Part shown: piece by piece, positions 34,201 to 42,085 of the stretch
Layout of the letters: the number at the start of each line of letters is the position of its first letter
How positions within the stretch are numbered: position 1 is the first letter of the stretch
Origin: Dactylosporangium siamense
Lineage (GTDB): Bacteria; Actinomycetota; Actinomycetes; Mycobacteriales; Micromonosporaceae
DNA length: 52,105 nt
NCBI RefSeq assembly: GCF_016862795.1
Contig: NZ_BONQ01000185.1
Location: 1-52,105, forward strand
Reading direction: 5' to 3'
The notes under the pieces: generated by a model
What the model was told of the DNA's origin: nothing
The model's database searches: none
The model's input: only the letters and a program-made list of their open reading frames with translations
Translations under genes and position numbers: made by a program

Positions 34201-35591
34201 CCGGCCTCAACGTCGACGATCTGGTGATCGTGGGCGACAACGCACCGCCGCCGGCCACCGGTATCCCGATCCGGTACGAGTTCGAGGAGGGCACCGGCAC
34301 CACCGCCGTCAACACCGGATCCGTCGGCAGCGTCGGCTCCGCGATCCTGACCGGGACCACCGGCTGGGCCGGCAACGGTGTGATCGGCAAGGCGATCAAC
34401 CTGCCCGGTGGCAGCACCGCCAACGCGGTGGACCTGCCGGACAACCTGCTCCAGGGCGCGGCGAACTTCACCACCGGGTTCTGGGTGCGCCCCGACACGA
34501 AGTCCAACTGGACGGGCCTGTTCCACATCGGTGACGGACTCGGCGCCGCCGGGAGCTACTACCAGATCCAGATGCAGACCCAGGCGAACGGGAGCACCGG
34601 CCTCGCGGTCACGTTCAAGGCGAAGACCGGCCCCGAGGAGCGGGTCTACGCCAGTCCCGCCCAGGACGTGGTCGCCGGCCAGTGGAACCACGTGGCGTTC
34701 ACCCGCCAGGGTTCGATCGGCACGCTGTACCTCAACGGCGTGGTGATCGCGACCCGCACCGACCTGACGATCGGCATGACCGAGGTCGGTCCGACGGCCA
34801 ACAACTGGCTGGGCCGCAACGGCTACGGGGACGCGGCGTACGACGGCCTCATGGACGACGTACGGATCTACACGTCCGCGTTGACCGCGTCGGACATCGG
34901 CGCGATGTACCGGGAAGGCGTCCCGATCCGGTACAGCTTCGACGAGAACACGGGCACCACGGCCGCGAACTCGGGCGCGAAGGCGTCGACCGGCGCGGCG
35001 ACCCTCCAGGGCACGACGTCCTGGAGCGCGGCCGGCAAGTACGGTCCGGCGGTGAACCTGCCGGGCGGTGCCGCGAGCACGGGCAACCAGGTCCGGCTGC
35101 CCGACAACATCCAGGCCGGGCTGACCGACCAGTTCACGGTGTCCTTCTGGGCCCGCCCGGACACGCTGCCGAACTGGGTGCCGCTGGTGCAGATCGGCAG
35201 CAGCACGGACACGTTCTTCCTGATGCAGTCGGCCACGAACGGCAACACCACCGGGTTCGGGGCCACGTTCAAGGCACCGGGGGTGGCCACGCAGGAACGG
35301 CTCCTGCTCGGTGCCGGCAACGACCTGCCGCTCAACGCGTGGACACACGTGGTCTTCACGATGAACGGCTCGACCGGGAAGATCTACTTCAACGGCGTCC
35401 TGAGGGCCACCCGCACCGACTTCCCCTTCGGCATCGGTGCCGTGGGCGTGAGCGGCAGCACCACGGCCAACTTCATCGGTGGGACCAGCTGGGGCGATGA
35501 CAGGTTCGACGGCCTGATCGACGACTTCCGGCTGTACGGCTACGAGCTCAGCGCCGACCACGTGAACCAGCTGTACGCGGGTCGCCGATGA
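31287..35591 (+). CDS. Giant secreted ThuA / galactose-oxidase (copper radical oxidase) / LamG protein
   Basis: 1434 residues; ATG after AAGGGA. Signal peptide about 1-49 (PALA-AP). Residues about 56-283 form a ThuA-like domain (LLFYKANFHASN, GGGYMGMHYDAWSVGE, SWYTSMGHEG). About 300-710 is a kelch-type galactose oxidase propeller, and about 712-812 a DUF1929 C-terminal domain. The active-site residues of fungal galactose oxidase are all present: Cys381 (TDLFCSM) for the Tyr-Cys cofactor, Tyr435 (RWYPTG), axial Tyr672 and His673 (RLYHSTALLLPDGRV), and His754 (VTHGFNND). A CBM-like beta-sandwich follows (about 825-995), then two LamG/concanavalin-like domains (about 1005-1205 and 1210-1430). 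It should oxidise a primary alcohol or aldehyde to aldehyde/acid plus hydrogen peroxide on a polymer it binds. Substrate inferred as galactosyl or glycan chains. Confidence 0.9.
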   Translation: MKVPRRSLRIRLSTHFDRFSSRATTALAALTLVAGSAVAVALPTPALAAPDNDGRLKVLLFYKANFHASNVEARQAVRNLATQLGAQYNQPVDIQETDDPAAFTTANLAIQDTVVFAQTGGVLFNAAQRSALEAYIRGGGGYMGMHYDAWSVGESEADVNPFYYRLVGAVSEGHPENPGVRPGRVFVRDATHPLVAGVTTSITRSDEWYDWVVNPGPNVRTLIEADEASYGMGRQGSSHPLTWCQTIDSGRSWYTSMGHEGTAYAEPYMLAQMKNGLAYSAKLLPADCSPPRKDSAGAWSGVTPWPLVPINMALTSDGRVQSFGSVGGWANDTTPYDWTGNDGVTQGGQMEVDVWNPATPRTLANLRDGIIPNTTYTDLFCSMQVQMPHDHSIMTVGGDDGMGGNAPNDGSIGVTSYSTNNGLQTEAPLNIPRWYPTGTTMPNGSVVVQGGTLTGGPGGAGVKTPEIYTPETGTGWKLLTGATSTAAYGDGGSDHAGNDENRWWYPRAFVAPTTGTLFNITGTQMYELNPAGNGGTGQITLRGTLPANISNQGANGNPVGATSTAVMYRPGKIMQVGGGWWGNGGGPDGARAGFTVDITGGTANPVITAIPPMKYQRHWLTSTLLPDGRVLITGGSRENNGNGSYVTNPEIWDPVTNTWSEVVVAHEHARLYHSTALLLPDGRVMVGGGGAPGPRNYTDVEYYSPNYLFNGDSVAPRPVISAAPQKIGYNGNFQITATGTVSRVTLVRNGSVTHGFNNDQNFQDLAFSQSGGTVNITSPLNGNYAPPGSYMLYVWDNTGTPSVAKILQIDPSVLMTQLNPRVVDQFEYPRLPAEWRTNNPPATVDVAAGNSRMSPWNVVSQVQLVRGNATGQGGMGYTGYQLSLGTTGNMTRTVSDLTPGNTYRISLRYARDARSAGTAAATGTVTIGNLNATLTATTAQPSTAPYATYVGTFTAATASQLLTLKAAAGSGAGLNVDDLVIVGDNAPPPATGIPIRYEFEEGTGTTAVNTGSVGSVGSAILTGTTGWAGNGVIGKAINLPGGSTANAVDLPDNLLQGAANFTTGFWVRPDTKSNWTGLFHIGDGLGAAGSYYQIQMQTQANGSTGLAVTFKAKTGPEERVYASPAQDVVAGQWNHVAFTRQGSIGTLYLNGVVIATRTDLTIGMTEVGPTANNWLGRNGYGDAAYDGLMDDVRIYTSALTASDIGAMYREGVPIRYSFDENTGTTAANSGAKASTGAATLQGTTSWSAAGKYGPAVNLPGGAASTGNQVRLPDNIQAGLTDQFTVSFWARPDTLPNWVPLVQIGSSTDTFFLMQSATNGNTTGFGATFKAPGVATQERLLLGAGNDLPLNAWTHVVFTMNGSTGKIYFNGVLRATRTDFPFGIGAVGVSGSTTANFIGGTSWGDDRFDGLIDDFRLYGYELSADHVNQLYAGRR

Positions 35592-35621
35592 GCGCTCGCA
35601 GGGCGTAGGGCCGATCTGACG

Positions 35622-35672
35622 CCTGGCGGCCCGCCGGTGCACTGATGACGCCCCAACCGGCGGGCAGCCAGG
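35622..35672 (+). terminator. Stem-loop after the galactose-oxidase gene
   Basis: CCTGGCGGCCCGCCGGT (35622-35638) pairs with ACCGGCGGGCAGCCAGG (35656-35672) with one mismatch, followed by TTTC. Likely intrinsic terminator. Confidence 0.65.
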
Positions 35673-35695
35673 TTTCGGTCCGAGTGAACAGCACG

Positions 35696-35729
35696 ACGTG
35701 GGCCCCGGGAATCCTCCCGGGGCCCACGT
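35696..35729. terminator. Strong bidirectional terminator
   Basis: ACGTGGGCCCCGGGA and TCCCGGGGCCCACGT form a perfect 15-bp stem with an ATCC loop, between the convergent galactose-oxidase and deacetylase genes. Confidence 0.85.
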
Positions 35730-35749
35730 GTGGTTGAGCTCGGCGAACC

Positions 35750-36589
35750 TCACAGTCCGTCGGGGGGCAGGCCCGCCAGGGTGAAGCGTTCCTGGAGCCA
35801 GGGCAGCAGGTACTGGTAGGCGGTGATGGTGTTCGGCTGGCCGTTGTCGTGGGACAGCACGATCGAGCCCGGGCGCGTGTGGCCTTTCACGTGGCTCACC
35901 ACGCGGGAGATGTGCGCCGACGCGCCGCTGTCGTGGGTGTGCTCCCAGTCGCGCGGGTCCACGTCCCAGGAGATCGAGTCCATGCCCAGCGAGCGCGCCT
36001 TCGCCACGAGGGCGGGCGTGAAGTTGCCGCCGGGCGCGCGGAAGTACCGGACCGGCACGTCCGTGCCGACCGCCGCGCGGATCATCTCGTTGGTGTGTTT
36101 GAGGTCCCAGTCGATGTAGGCGTCGTCGCGCTGGGCGAGGTTCAGCAGGTGCTGCCACGAGTGGTTGCACAGGGTGTGCCCGTCGGCGTGGATGGCCCGG
36201 ACGAGGTCGGGCCGGTCGCGGACCCGGAACCCGACCATGCAGAACGTGGCGTGGATGTGCCGCTCCCGCAGCATGGCCAGCAGCTTGGGGGTGTTGATCG
36301 GGTCCGGCCCGTCGTCGAAGGTCAGGGCGACCGCCGGGCTCCCCGTCGTGATGAAGGCGCCGAAGCGCCCGTCGCCGTCATGGAAGGTCGGGCTGGGCGA
36401 CGGCGACGCCGGCACGGTGGGGCTGGGCAGGGGCGCGGCGCCGACCGGGACGGCGGACACGGCCGGCGCCAGCTGCGCGGGCCGTGTCACGGTGATGCCG
36501 TCGCCGGTCAGCGTGATGAGCAGCAACACCACCACGGCGGCCGGCCGGCCGAAGATCGCAGGACGCACACCTGCCAGACGGGCGAACAC
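35750..36589 (-). CDS. Secreted CE4 polysaccharide deacetylase
   Basis: 279 residues from a GTG; a second GTG seven codons in is possible and neither has a strong ribosome binding site. A signal or anchor segment (about 15-35) precedes a Pro/Ser-rich linker (about 50-70). The CE4 domain has TFDDGPD at 90-96, NHSWQH at 142-147, RAPGGNF at 184-190, DPRDW at 211-215 and SIVLSHDNG near 246. The catalytic and metal-binding set is complete. It probably deacetylates peptidoglycan or an extracellular amino-sugar polymer; unlike the gene at 8757 it has no binding module. Confidence 0.9.
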   Translation of the reverse strand: MFARLAGVRPAIFGRPAAVVVLLLITLTGDGITVTRPAQLAPAVSAVPVGAAPLPSPTVPASPSPSPTFHDGDGRFGAFITTGSPAVALTFDDGPDPINTPKLLAMLRERHIHATFCMVGFRVRDRPDLVRAIHADGHTLCNHSWQHLLNLAQRDDAYIDWDLKHTNEMIRAAVGTDVPVRYFRAPGGNFTPALVAKARSLGMDSISWDVDPRDWEHTHDSGASAHISRVVSHVKGHTRPGSIVLSHDNGQPNTITAYQYLLPWLQERFTLAGLPPDGL

Positions 36590-36635
36590 CGCGACAGGGT
36601 TGCATGCCGCGCCGGCCGGCCGGCCGGCGACCCGG

Positions 36636-37568
36636 TCAGTGCCGCTGGTCCAGCCACTTCAGGATGGCCCGGTTGGTCTCCTCGGGCCGCTCCTGCTGGA
36701 TCCAGTGGCCGCTGTCCAGACTGACCACTTCCACGTCGGGCACGAACTCGGCCAGCCGCTCGGACCGCTGGACCGCGTCACGGTCGCCGTAGATCATGAG
36801 TGTGGGCTGCTGGATGATCGGGTCCGCGTCCGCCAGCAGACGCCAGTTGCGGTCGAGGTTCCGGTACCAGTTGATGCCGCCCGTGAACCCCGACGCCTCG
36901 AACGCGGAGACGAAGACGGCCAGTTCGTCGGCGCTCATCAAGGGATCACCGAGTGGGGTCCCCGCTCCGGCGAGATTGATGAACGACATGCCCGGCTGAG
37001 GCTCCGTGAAGGGCACGTTCTTCCGGTACAGGTTGCGAAGGAACTGGAAGGTGTTCTCGTCGAACACGGCGTCGGCGACGCCTGGCTGCCGGTTGAAGTG
37101 GACGAAGTAGAAGTCGCCGCCGAGCACGGCCTCCATGACCTCGATCCAGGGCGTTTCCCCGCGCTCCTGGTACGGCAGGCTCAAGTTGATCACCTTGTTG
37201 ACACGGTTCGGGTGCAACAAGGTCAGGCCCCAGACGACAAACGCACCCCAATCATGGCCGACGAAGGTGGCATTGTCGTATCCGTAGTGATCGAGCAACG
37301 CGACGAGATCACCCGACAGGTGCTCGATGTCGTAGTCCGGCACCGCGGCCGGACGGGACGAGTTGCCGTAGCCCCGCTGGTTCGGGACGATGACGTGGTA
37401 GCCCGCCGCGGCGAGGGCAGGCACCTGATGACGCCAGGAATAGGCGAGCTCCGGCCAGCCGTGACACAGCACAATGGGTCGCCCTGCATGGTGTCTGCCG
37501 GCCTCGAAGACTTCGAGTTCCACGCCGTTGACGGAAATCATGGTCGGTTCGGGAAAATCGGTGGTCAT
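36636..37568 (-). CDS. Epoxide-hydrolase-like alpha/beta hydrolase
   Basis: 310 residues; ATG after AGGATGG. The oxyanion motif HGWP is at 36-39, the nucleophile Asp106 in GHDWGA replaces the usual Ser, a second acid is in YGDRD near 255, and the His is in SGHWIQQERP near the C-terminus. An Asp nucleophile and HGWP fit the epoxide hydrolase/haloalkane dehalogenase group, and the lid region (FTEPQPGMSFIN) supports epoxide hydrolase. Cytosolic. It diverges from a WYL regulator with a strong inverted repeat between them, so regulation by that protein is likely. Confidence 0.9.
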   Translation of the reverse strand: MTTDFPEPTMISVNGVELEVFEAGRHHAGRPIVLCHGWPELAYSWRHQVPALAAAGYHVIVPNQRGYGNSSRPAAVPDYDIEHLSGDLVALLDHYGYDNATFVGHDWGAFVVWGLTLLHPNRVNKVINLSLPYQERGETPWIEVMEAVLGGDFYFVHFNRQPGVADAVFDENTFQFLRNLYRKNVPFTEPQPGMSFINLAGAGTPLGDPLMSADELAVFVSAFEASGFTGGINWYRNLDRNWRLLADADPIIQQPTLMIYGDRDAVQRSERLAEFVPDVEVVSLDSGHWIQQERPEETNRAILKWLDQRH

Positions 37569-37587
37569 GCCGCCATCCTGCCGACCC

Positions 37588-37612
37588 AAACCGGTCACCC
37601 CATGACCGGTTT
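37588..37612. promoter_or_regulatory. Operator candidate between epoxide hydrolase and WYL regulator genes
   Basis: AAACCGGTCA (37588-37597) and TGACCGGTTT (37603-37612) form a perfect 10-bp inverted repeat around CCCCA, in the 64-bp gap between the two divergent starts. Likely binding site of the WYL protein. Confidence 0.75.
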
Positions 37613-37632
37613 CATGTGGAAATGTTGTCGGG

Positions 37633-38604
37633 GTGCGAGCCGACCGGTTGATGGCCATCCTCCTGCTGCTGCAACAGCGCGAGCAGGTGACAGCGGCAGA
37701 GGTCGCCCGCGAGCTGGAGATCTCCGAGCGCACCGCCCGCCGCGACCTCGACGCCCTGGGCATGGCCGGGGTGCCCGTGTATTCCGTGCAGGGCCGAGGC
37801 GGCGGCTGGCGCCTCGTGGGCGGCGCCCGCACCGACCTGTCCGGGTTGACCGCGGGTGAGGCCCGCGCCCTGTTCCTGGTGGCCGGCCCGGCCTCGGCCG
37901 CGACGCCGGCCGTGAAAGCGGCGCTGCGCAAGCTCGTCCATGCCCTGCCGGAGCCCTTCCGGGTGCAGGCCGAGGCGGCCGCGTCGGCGCTGGTCACGGA
38001 CCCCCGACGGTGGGGGTCGGATCGGGTGGAGCACCGCCCGCCCCGCTTCCTCGACGAACTCCAGGACGCGGTGATCCGTGGCGTCCAGGTGCGGCTCGGC
38101 TACGTCGACCGCACCGGCACCGAGACCGGGAGAACCGTCCACCCGCTGGGCATCGTCGCCAAAGGGCCGTCGTGGTATCTCGTCTCCAACACCGAGGCCG
38201 GCCGGCGGACCTTCCGGATCGACCGCGTGTCGTCCGTCAACCCGACCGCCGATCCCGTGCACCGACCCGAGGACTTCGACCTCGCCGGGAGCTGGCGCGA
38301 GATCGCCGACGAGGTCGACCGCAGGCGAATGCCCCTCGAGATCCAGGCGCTCTGCACGCCCCACGGGATACGCCTGCTCCGGATGGGGTTCGGCGGCCGG
38401 CTCGAGGTGGGAGGCCCCACGCCCGACGGCCGCGTCGAGGTCGTGATCCGCGGCAACGACGAGTACGTGATCGCCGGCGAGCTCGCCGGACTGGTCGAAT
38501 GGCTCGAGGTGACCGGCCCGCCGGGTGTGCGGGCCCACCTTGCCTCGATCGGCAGGGCGCTCCTCGAGCGATACCCTTGCACACCGCCGTCGGGAGGAAC
38601 GTGA
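37633..38604 (+). CDS. YafY-type WYL-domain transcriptional regulator
   Basis: 323 residues from a GTG. N-terminal DeoR-type HTH (MAILLLLQQREQVTAAEVARELEISERTARRDLDAL, in two parts, about 7-42) with the wing GVPVYSVQGRGGGWRL, then a WYL domain (about 135-210, RTVHPLGIVAKGPSWYLVS, FRIDRV) and a C-terminal extension. WYL domains bind ligands such as nucleotides or small effectors. It is divergent from the epoxide hydrolase; its TGA shares a base with the start of the ankyrin gene (TGATG), so those two are coupled. Confidence 0.9.
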   Translation: MRADRLMAILLLLQQREQVTAAEVARELEISERTARRDLDALGMAGVPVYSVQGRGGGWRLVGGARTDLSGLTAGEARALFLVAGPASAATPAVKAALRKLVHALPEPFRVQAEAAASALVTDPRRWGSDRVEHRPPRFLDELQDAVIRGVQVRLGYVDRTGTETGRTVHPLGIVAKGPSWYLVSNTEAGRRTFRIDRVSSVNPTADPVHRPEDFDLAGSWREIADEVDRRRMPLEIQALCTPHGIRLLRMGFGGRLEVGGPTPDGRVEVVIRGNDEYVIAGELAGLVEWLEVTGPPGVRAHLASIGRALLERYPCTPPSGGT

Positions 38605-40061
38605 TGCGTCAGCACGGCGTGCCGGCCGGCATGATCGAGCTGGCCACACGGCGGCGGCTCGCGGGAGACTGGCGCGGCGCGTGCGAGGCCGCCAACATCG
38701 CCCCGGACGTCGACCTCGCGGCCGTCTCCCGCACCTTTGGTGTTGAGGTCGCCGATCGGGTCGCCGACGATCTCGGGCACCTCGTGCCCGACCTGCTGCG
38801 CTGGCACCTGCCGGGCCCCGCTGAGCCGCTGAACGCCACCGGCCCGTTGACGCCGCTCAGCGTGTACGGCACCGGAACAGCGTTGTGCGTGATCGGACCC
38901 GCCGCCACGGACCAGCCGCAACGGCTGACGCTGCGGGTCGGACCGGTCACCGCCGAGGACGAGCACCGGGGTCTGCACCTGTCCCGGGAACGCTGGGACG
39001 ACCGGCACACCACCGAGCTCCTGGCCCGCTGCGGCAGCTTCGACGACGGCACCGAGCGGGTCCTCCGCCTGTTCAAGGAGGTCAGGGTCGCCGAGGCGTG
39101 GCGCACGGCCGGGTTCGTGCTCGACGCGCCGGAAGACCTGGTCAAGCACTACCGGCCGGGCCTCACCATGCTCGCCGAGCGGGCCCGGCACCTCGCCGGG
39201 ATCACCGGCAGTGACGTCGTCATGGCGCGGCTGCCGTCGTCCCACGCCCTCCTGCTCGACCGGCTCGACGACCCCGCCGGCCCCCGGGTGCGAACCGTGC
39301 CGACCCACAACGGGCCGCCGGACGGGGTGCCCGTGCTGCCGCACGCCGCCCAGCATTACCCACCGGTGCTGGAGCGGCTGCGCTCCGGCGAGTACGACCC
39401 GGCGCAGCTGCACCCACTCGTCGGCGCGGCGCTCTTCCCCTCGCGGGCACCCACGTCGCCGGCCCCCGCACAACTGCCCGGTCCGGTGGAGATGCTCTGC
39501 GGCGCCGGCGTGCACAAGGTGGCGGTCCGTGACGGCGCCCTGCACTTCCCGCACCCACCGCAGGAGCTGGCCCGCGAACGCGCCCTCAGCGCCCTCACCG
39601 GTCGCGCCCCGACCGGCTGCGCCGCCGTGGAGCAGAACTGGGGGCGATCCGACGGGTGGCTGCCGCCGCCGCTGGTGCACCTGCGGATGGAGCTGCTGCG
39701 GTACGTCATGCACGGCGAGTCGGCCGAGGTCGAGGCGCTGCTGGACGCGGGCATCGACCCCCGCGTTCTGGACGCGCGGGGACGGAACCTCGCCCACCTG
39801 CTGCCGTGGCTGTTCCCGGCCGACAGCCGGCTGCGGGTCCTGGACCGGCTCGTAGCCGCCGGGTTGGACGTCGGCGCCGTCGACCGTACCGGCTGGACGC
39901 CGCTGCACTACGCGGTCCTGCGGGGCGGGTCGGCGTCGCTGATCCGGGGCCTGCTGACCGCGGGCGCCGACCCCTCCCCGCCGGGCGGGCCCCCGCTCGA
40001 CCTCGCCGGCCCGGCCCGGCGGGAACGGCTCGCCCCGCTGTTCGGGGGGTCACTCCGGTAG
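38604..40061 (+). CDS. Ankyrin-repeat protein of unknown function
   Basis: 485 residues; ATG follows GGAGG and overlaps the WYL stop. The first 350 residues have no fold I recognise. From about 375 to 470 there are about three ankyrin repeats (VEALLDAGIDPRVLDARGRNLAHLL, VLDRLVAAGLDVGAVDRTGWTPLHYAVLRGG, LIRGLLTAGADPSP, each a separate unit). No signal peptide or membrane segment. Ankyrin repeats bind proteins. The N-terminal part includes a VYGTGTALCVIGPAATD stretch and His-containing HLPGPAEP, with no clear catalytic pattern. Its last 12 bases overlap the 3' end of the convergent cyclodeaminase gene. Confidence 0.75.
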   Translation: MRQHGVPAGMIELATRRRLAGDWRGACEAANIAPDVDLAAVSRTFGVEVADRVADDLGHLVPDLLRWHLPGPAEPLNATGPLTPLSVYGTGTALCVIGPAATDQPQRLTLRVGPVTAEDEHRGLHLSRERWDDRHTTELLARCGSFDDGTERVLRLFKEVRVAEAWRTAGFVLDAPEDLVKHYRPGLTMLAERARHLAGITGSDVVMARLPSSHALLLDRLDDPAGPRVRTVPTHNGPPDGVPVLPHAAQHYPPVLERLRSGEYDPAQLHPLVGAALFPSRAPTSPAPAQLPGPVEMLCGAGVHKVAVRDGALHFPHPPQELARERALSALTGRAPTGCAAVEQNWGRSDGWLPPPLVHLRMELLRYVMHGESAEVEALLDAGIDPRVLDARGRNLAHLLPWLFPADSRLRVLDRLVAAGLDVGAVDRTGWTPLHYAVLRGGSASLIRGLLTAGADPSPPGGPPLDLAGPARRERLAPLFGGSLR

Positions 40062-40997
40062 GCGGTCGACCGCGAGGCCGAGGCGTTCCACGACGAGGCA
40101 GGCGAGGGCCACGTCGCAGGCGGCCACGCCCTGCACCACGGCGAGGATGCGTTCGTCCGGGGTGGTGCGGCCCGGCACCTCGCCGTTGACGACGGCGGAC
40201 AGGGTGCCGGTGAGCCGGGCGCGCAGCTCGGCCGGGGCGAGGCCGGTCCTGAGCCAACCGGCCACCGACCCCACCGTGCGGGCGAACCCGAGCTCGTCGA
40301 CGTAGAACCGGTCGGACGCCAGCAGCACCCCGGCGGCGATCTCGGCGCCGCCGCCGAGACCGATGACGGCGCGGCGCGGCTCCAGGTGCCCGGCGTGGAT
40401 CACGGGTTCGGTGGCGGAGGTCACCGCGATGATCACGTCGGCGCCGGCGGCGGCCTCGTCGACGCTGTCGTACGCCGCCACCGTGACGCCGTCGGCGCGA
40501 TGCCGGGCGGCGAAGTCGGCGGCCGCGCCGGCCCGGCGGCCGACCACCCGGATCTCCTCGACGGCGAAGCCGGCCGCGCACGCGGGAGGCACGAGGTCGG
40601 CGATGCGGCCGGTGCCCACGAGGGTGAGCACCCGGCTGTCCGGCCGGGCCAGCAGCCGCGCCGTGACCACCGCCGAGGCCGCGGTCCGCAGCCGGTGCAG
40701 CCAGGTCTCCTCGACCCGGGCGAGGGGCCGGCCGGACGCGGTGTCCAGCAGCAGGCACCAGCCGTTGCCGCCGCCCGGGTGTGATGGGATCACCCGGACA
40801 CCGGCGGTCCCGTACCGGTCCAGGACGGCCCCTTTCAGCGCGAAGCCCCACGCGTCGTGGTCCAGGCGCATCAGCCCGGGATCGCTGAGCGACGCCCGCG
40901 CCGACCCGAGGTCGCCGTAGGTCTGCGCGACGATGTCGATGGCGTCCTGGGCGGAGACGGCATCGCGGGCCTGTGCGTCGGTGACGAGAGGCAGCAT
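40050..40997 (-). CDS. Ornithine cyclodeaminase / mu-crystallin family protein
   Basis: 315 residues from the ATG at 40997; AAGGAG is about 13 bases upstream, a long spacing, and another ATG further out lacks one. A dinucleotide motif GTGRIA is at 128-133 (usual GxGxQA) and Lys55 in FALKG matches the substrate Lys. Family members deaminate ornithine to proline or act as ketimine/alanine-type dehydrogenases with NAD. It is the last gene of the ureide/pyrimidine operon, 8 bp after the amidohydrolase stop. It may dispose of or form an amino acid or imine from the pathway; exact reaction unknown. Confidence 0.85.
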   Translation of the reverse strand: MLPLVTDAQARDAVSAQDAIDIVAQTYGDLGSARASLSDPGLMRLDHDAWGFALKGAVLDRYGTAGVRVIPSHPGGGNGWCLLLDTASGRPLARVEETWLHRLRTAASAVVTARLLARPDSRVLTLVGTGRIADLVPPACAAGFAVEEIRVVGRRAGAAADFAARHRADGVTVAAYDSVDEAAAGADVIIAVTSATEPVIHAGHLEPRRAVIGLGGGAEIAAGVLLASDRFYVDELGFARTVGSVAGWLRTGLAPAELRARLTGTLSAVVNGEVPGRTTPDERILAVVQGVAACDVALACLVVERLGLAVDRLPE

Positions 40998-41005
40998 GGG
41001 AATGT

Positions 41006-42085
41006 TCAGGCTCCTTCGGGCGCTGCGGGGCCGACGATCGCCACGCACAGGCCGCCGCCGTCGGGCGCCTGGTGGACCGAGTTGGCCGAGATGAACATGC
41101 GGCCGGTGCCGAGCACCGATCCGGCGACGCCGCTCATCGTCGCCCGGGTGTGGGTGTCGGCGTCGATGCGGCTGGTGTGCACGGTGGTGCGGGCGCCGCG
41201 CAGCGCCCCGTCGTGCCGGTAGCCGGACTTGACCAGCAGGGCCGCGACCCGGCCCGGATCGGCCACCCGGCCGCCGTCGAGCTCGGCGCCGGCGGCGGCG
41301 AGGACCCGGCGGACGCCGTCGGCGTCGAGGACGTCGGCGAGCAGGCCGGAGGCGATGCGCAGCGACCCGGTGGCGCCGGCCCGGTTGCCGAGCACCAGCA
41401 CCTCCACGGCGGCCGCCTCGGAGCTGGAGAAGACCATGGTGCGGCGGGAGTACAGGTCGAGCTCGGTGCCGAACGCGGCGGGCACGACCCGCTCGCGGGC
41501 GACCTCCCCGAGCGCGACGGCCGACCCGAGCGCGCCGACCGCCTTGGCGTAGGCCGAGGTGACCCGGGCCGGTGGTGCGTCCGGGGCCGGCGGGTCGTGG
41601 CTGACCAGCGGGGTCTTCACCACGGCCAGCTCGACCGCGTCGGCGGTGAGCCCGGCGTCGGCCATCGCGTCCCGCACGGCCTGCTCGACGAGCTCGGCGT
41701 GGGCCACGGTGCCGATCAGCGCGCCCGGGATCGGCCGGCTGCGCCCGACGCCGAGGGCCAGGCCGGTGGGCTGGGTGGCCGGGGGGCCGGCCAGTTCGAG
41801 GTCGGCCATGAGGTAGCCGAACGGTGTCATCGCCCCCTCGCAGCCGGTCGAGTGCAGGAAGACGGTCCGGTCCAGCAGGGCGGTCCCGCCGTGCCGGGTC
41901 ACCACCTCGCGGGCCCGGTAGGCGGCGTACTCGCGGGAGAAGTCGTCGATCTGCGCGCTGCCCTCGGTCTTGACCACGAGGGCCAGCCGGCGGATGGTGG
42001 CCGCCTCGTGGCGGTGCAGCGCGGCGGTGAGGCCGTCGACGTCGCCGGGTCCGGCGGTGTCGAATGCGTCGATCACTACGGTCAT
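41006..42085 (-). CDS. Barbiturase / cyanuric acid amidohydrolase (AtzD) family ring-opening enzyme
   Basis: 359 residues; ATG follows AAGGAC and overlaps the amidase stop. The family has three internal repeats, each with a Ser-Lys pair. I can see Lys39 (VVKTEG) with Ser79 (HSTGCEG), Lys157 (VVKTPL) with Ser221 (VFSSSEA), and Lys286 (LVKSGYR) with a Ser in FISANSVHQAPDGGG near 333-336. These enzymes open barbiturate to ureidomalonate or cyanuric acid to carboxybiuret. Actinobacterial members are often barbiturases of the oxidative pyrimidine route. The adjacent amidase would take the ring-opened product. Confidence 0.88.
   Translation of the reverse strand: MTVVIDAFDTAGPGDVDGLTAALHRHEAATIRRLALVVKTEGSAQIDDFSREYAAYRAREVVTRHGGTALLDRTVFLHSTGCEGAMTPFGYLMADLELAGPPATQPTGLALGVGRSRPIPGALIGTVAHAELVEQAVRDAMADAGLTADAVELAVVKTPLVSHDPPAPDAPPARVTSAYAKAVGALGSAVALGEVARERVVPAAFGTELDLYSRRTMVFSSSEAAAVEVLVLGNRAGATGSLRIASGLLADVLDADGVRRVLAAAGAELDGGRVADPGRVAALLVKSGYRHDGALRGARTTVHTSRIDADTHTRATMSGVAGSVLGTGRMFISANSVHQAPDGGGLCVAIVGPAAPEGA

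Noticed and set aside
32124-36170. A 1348-codon open frame on the minus strand under the galactose-oxidase gene
   Set aside because: It is the antisense shadow of a well-supported gene, rich in Arg/Gly/Val, with no domain and no ribosome binding site, and it also runs through two terminators.
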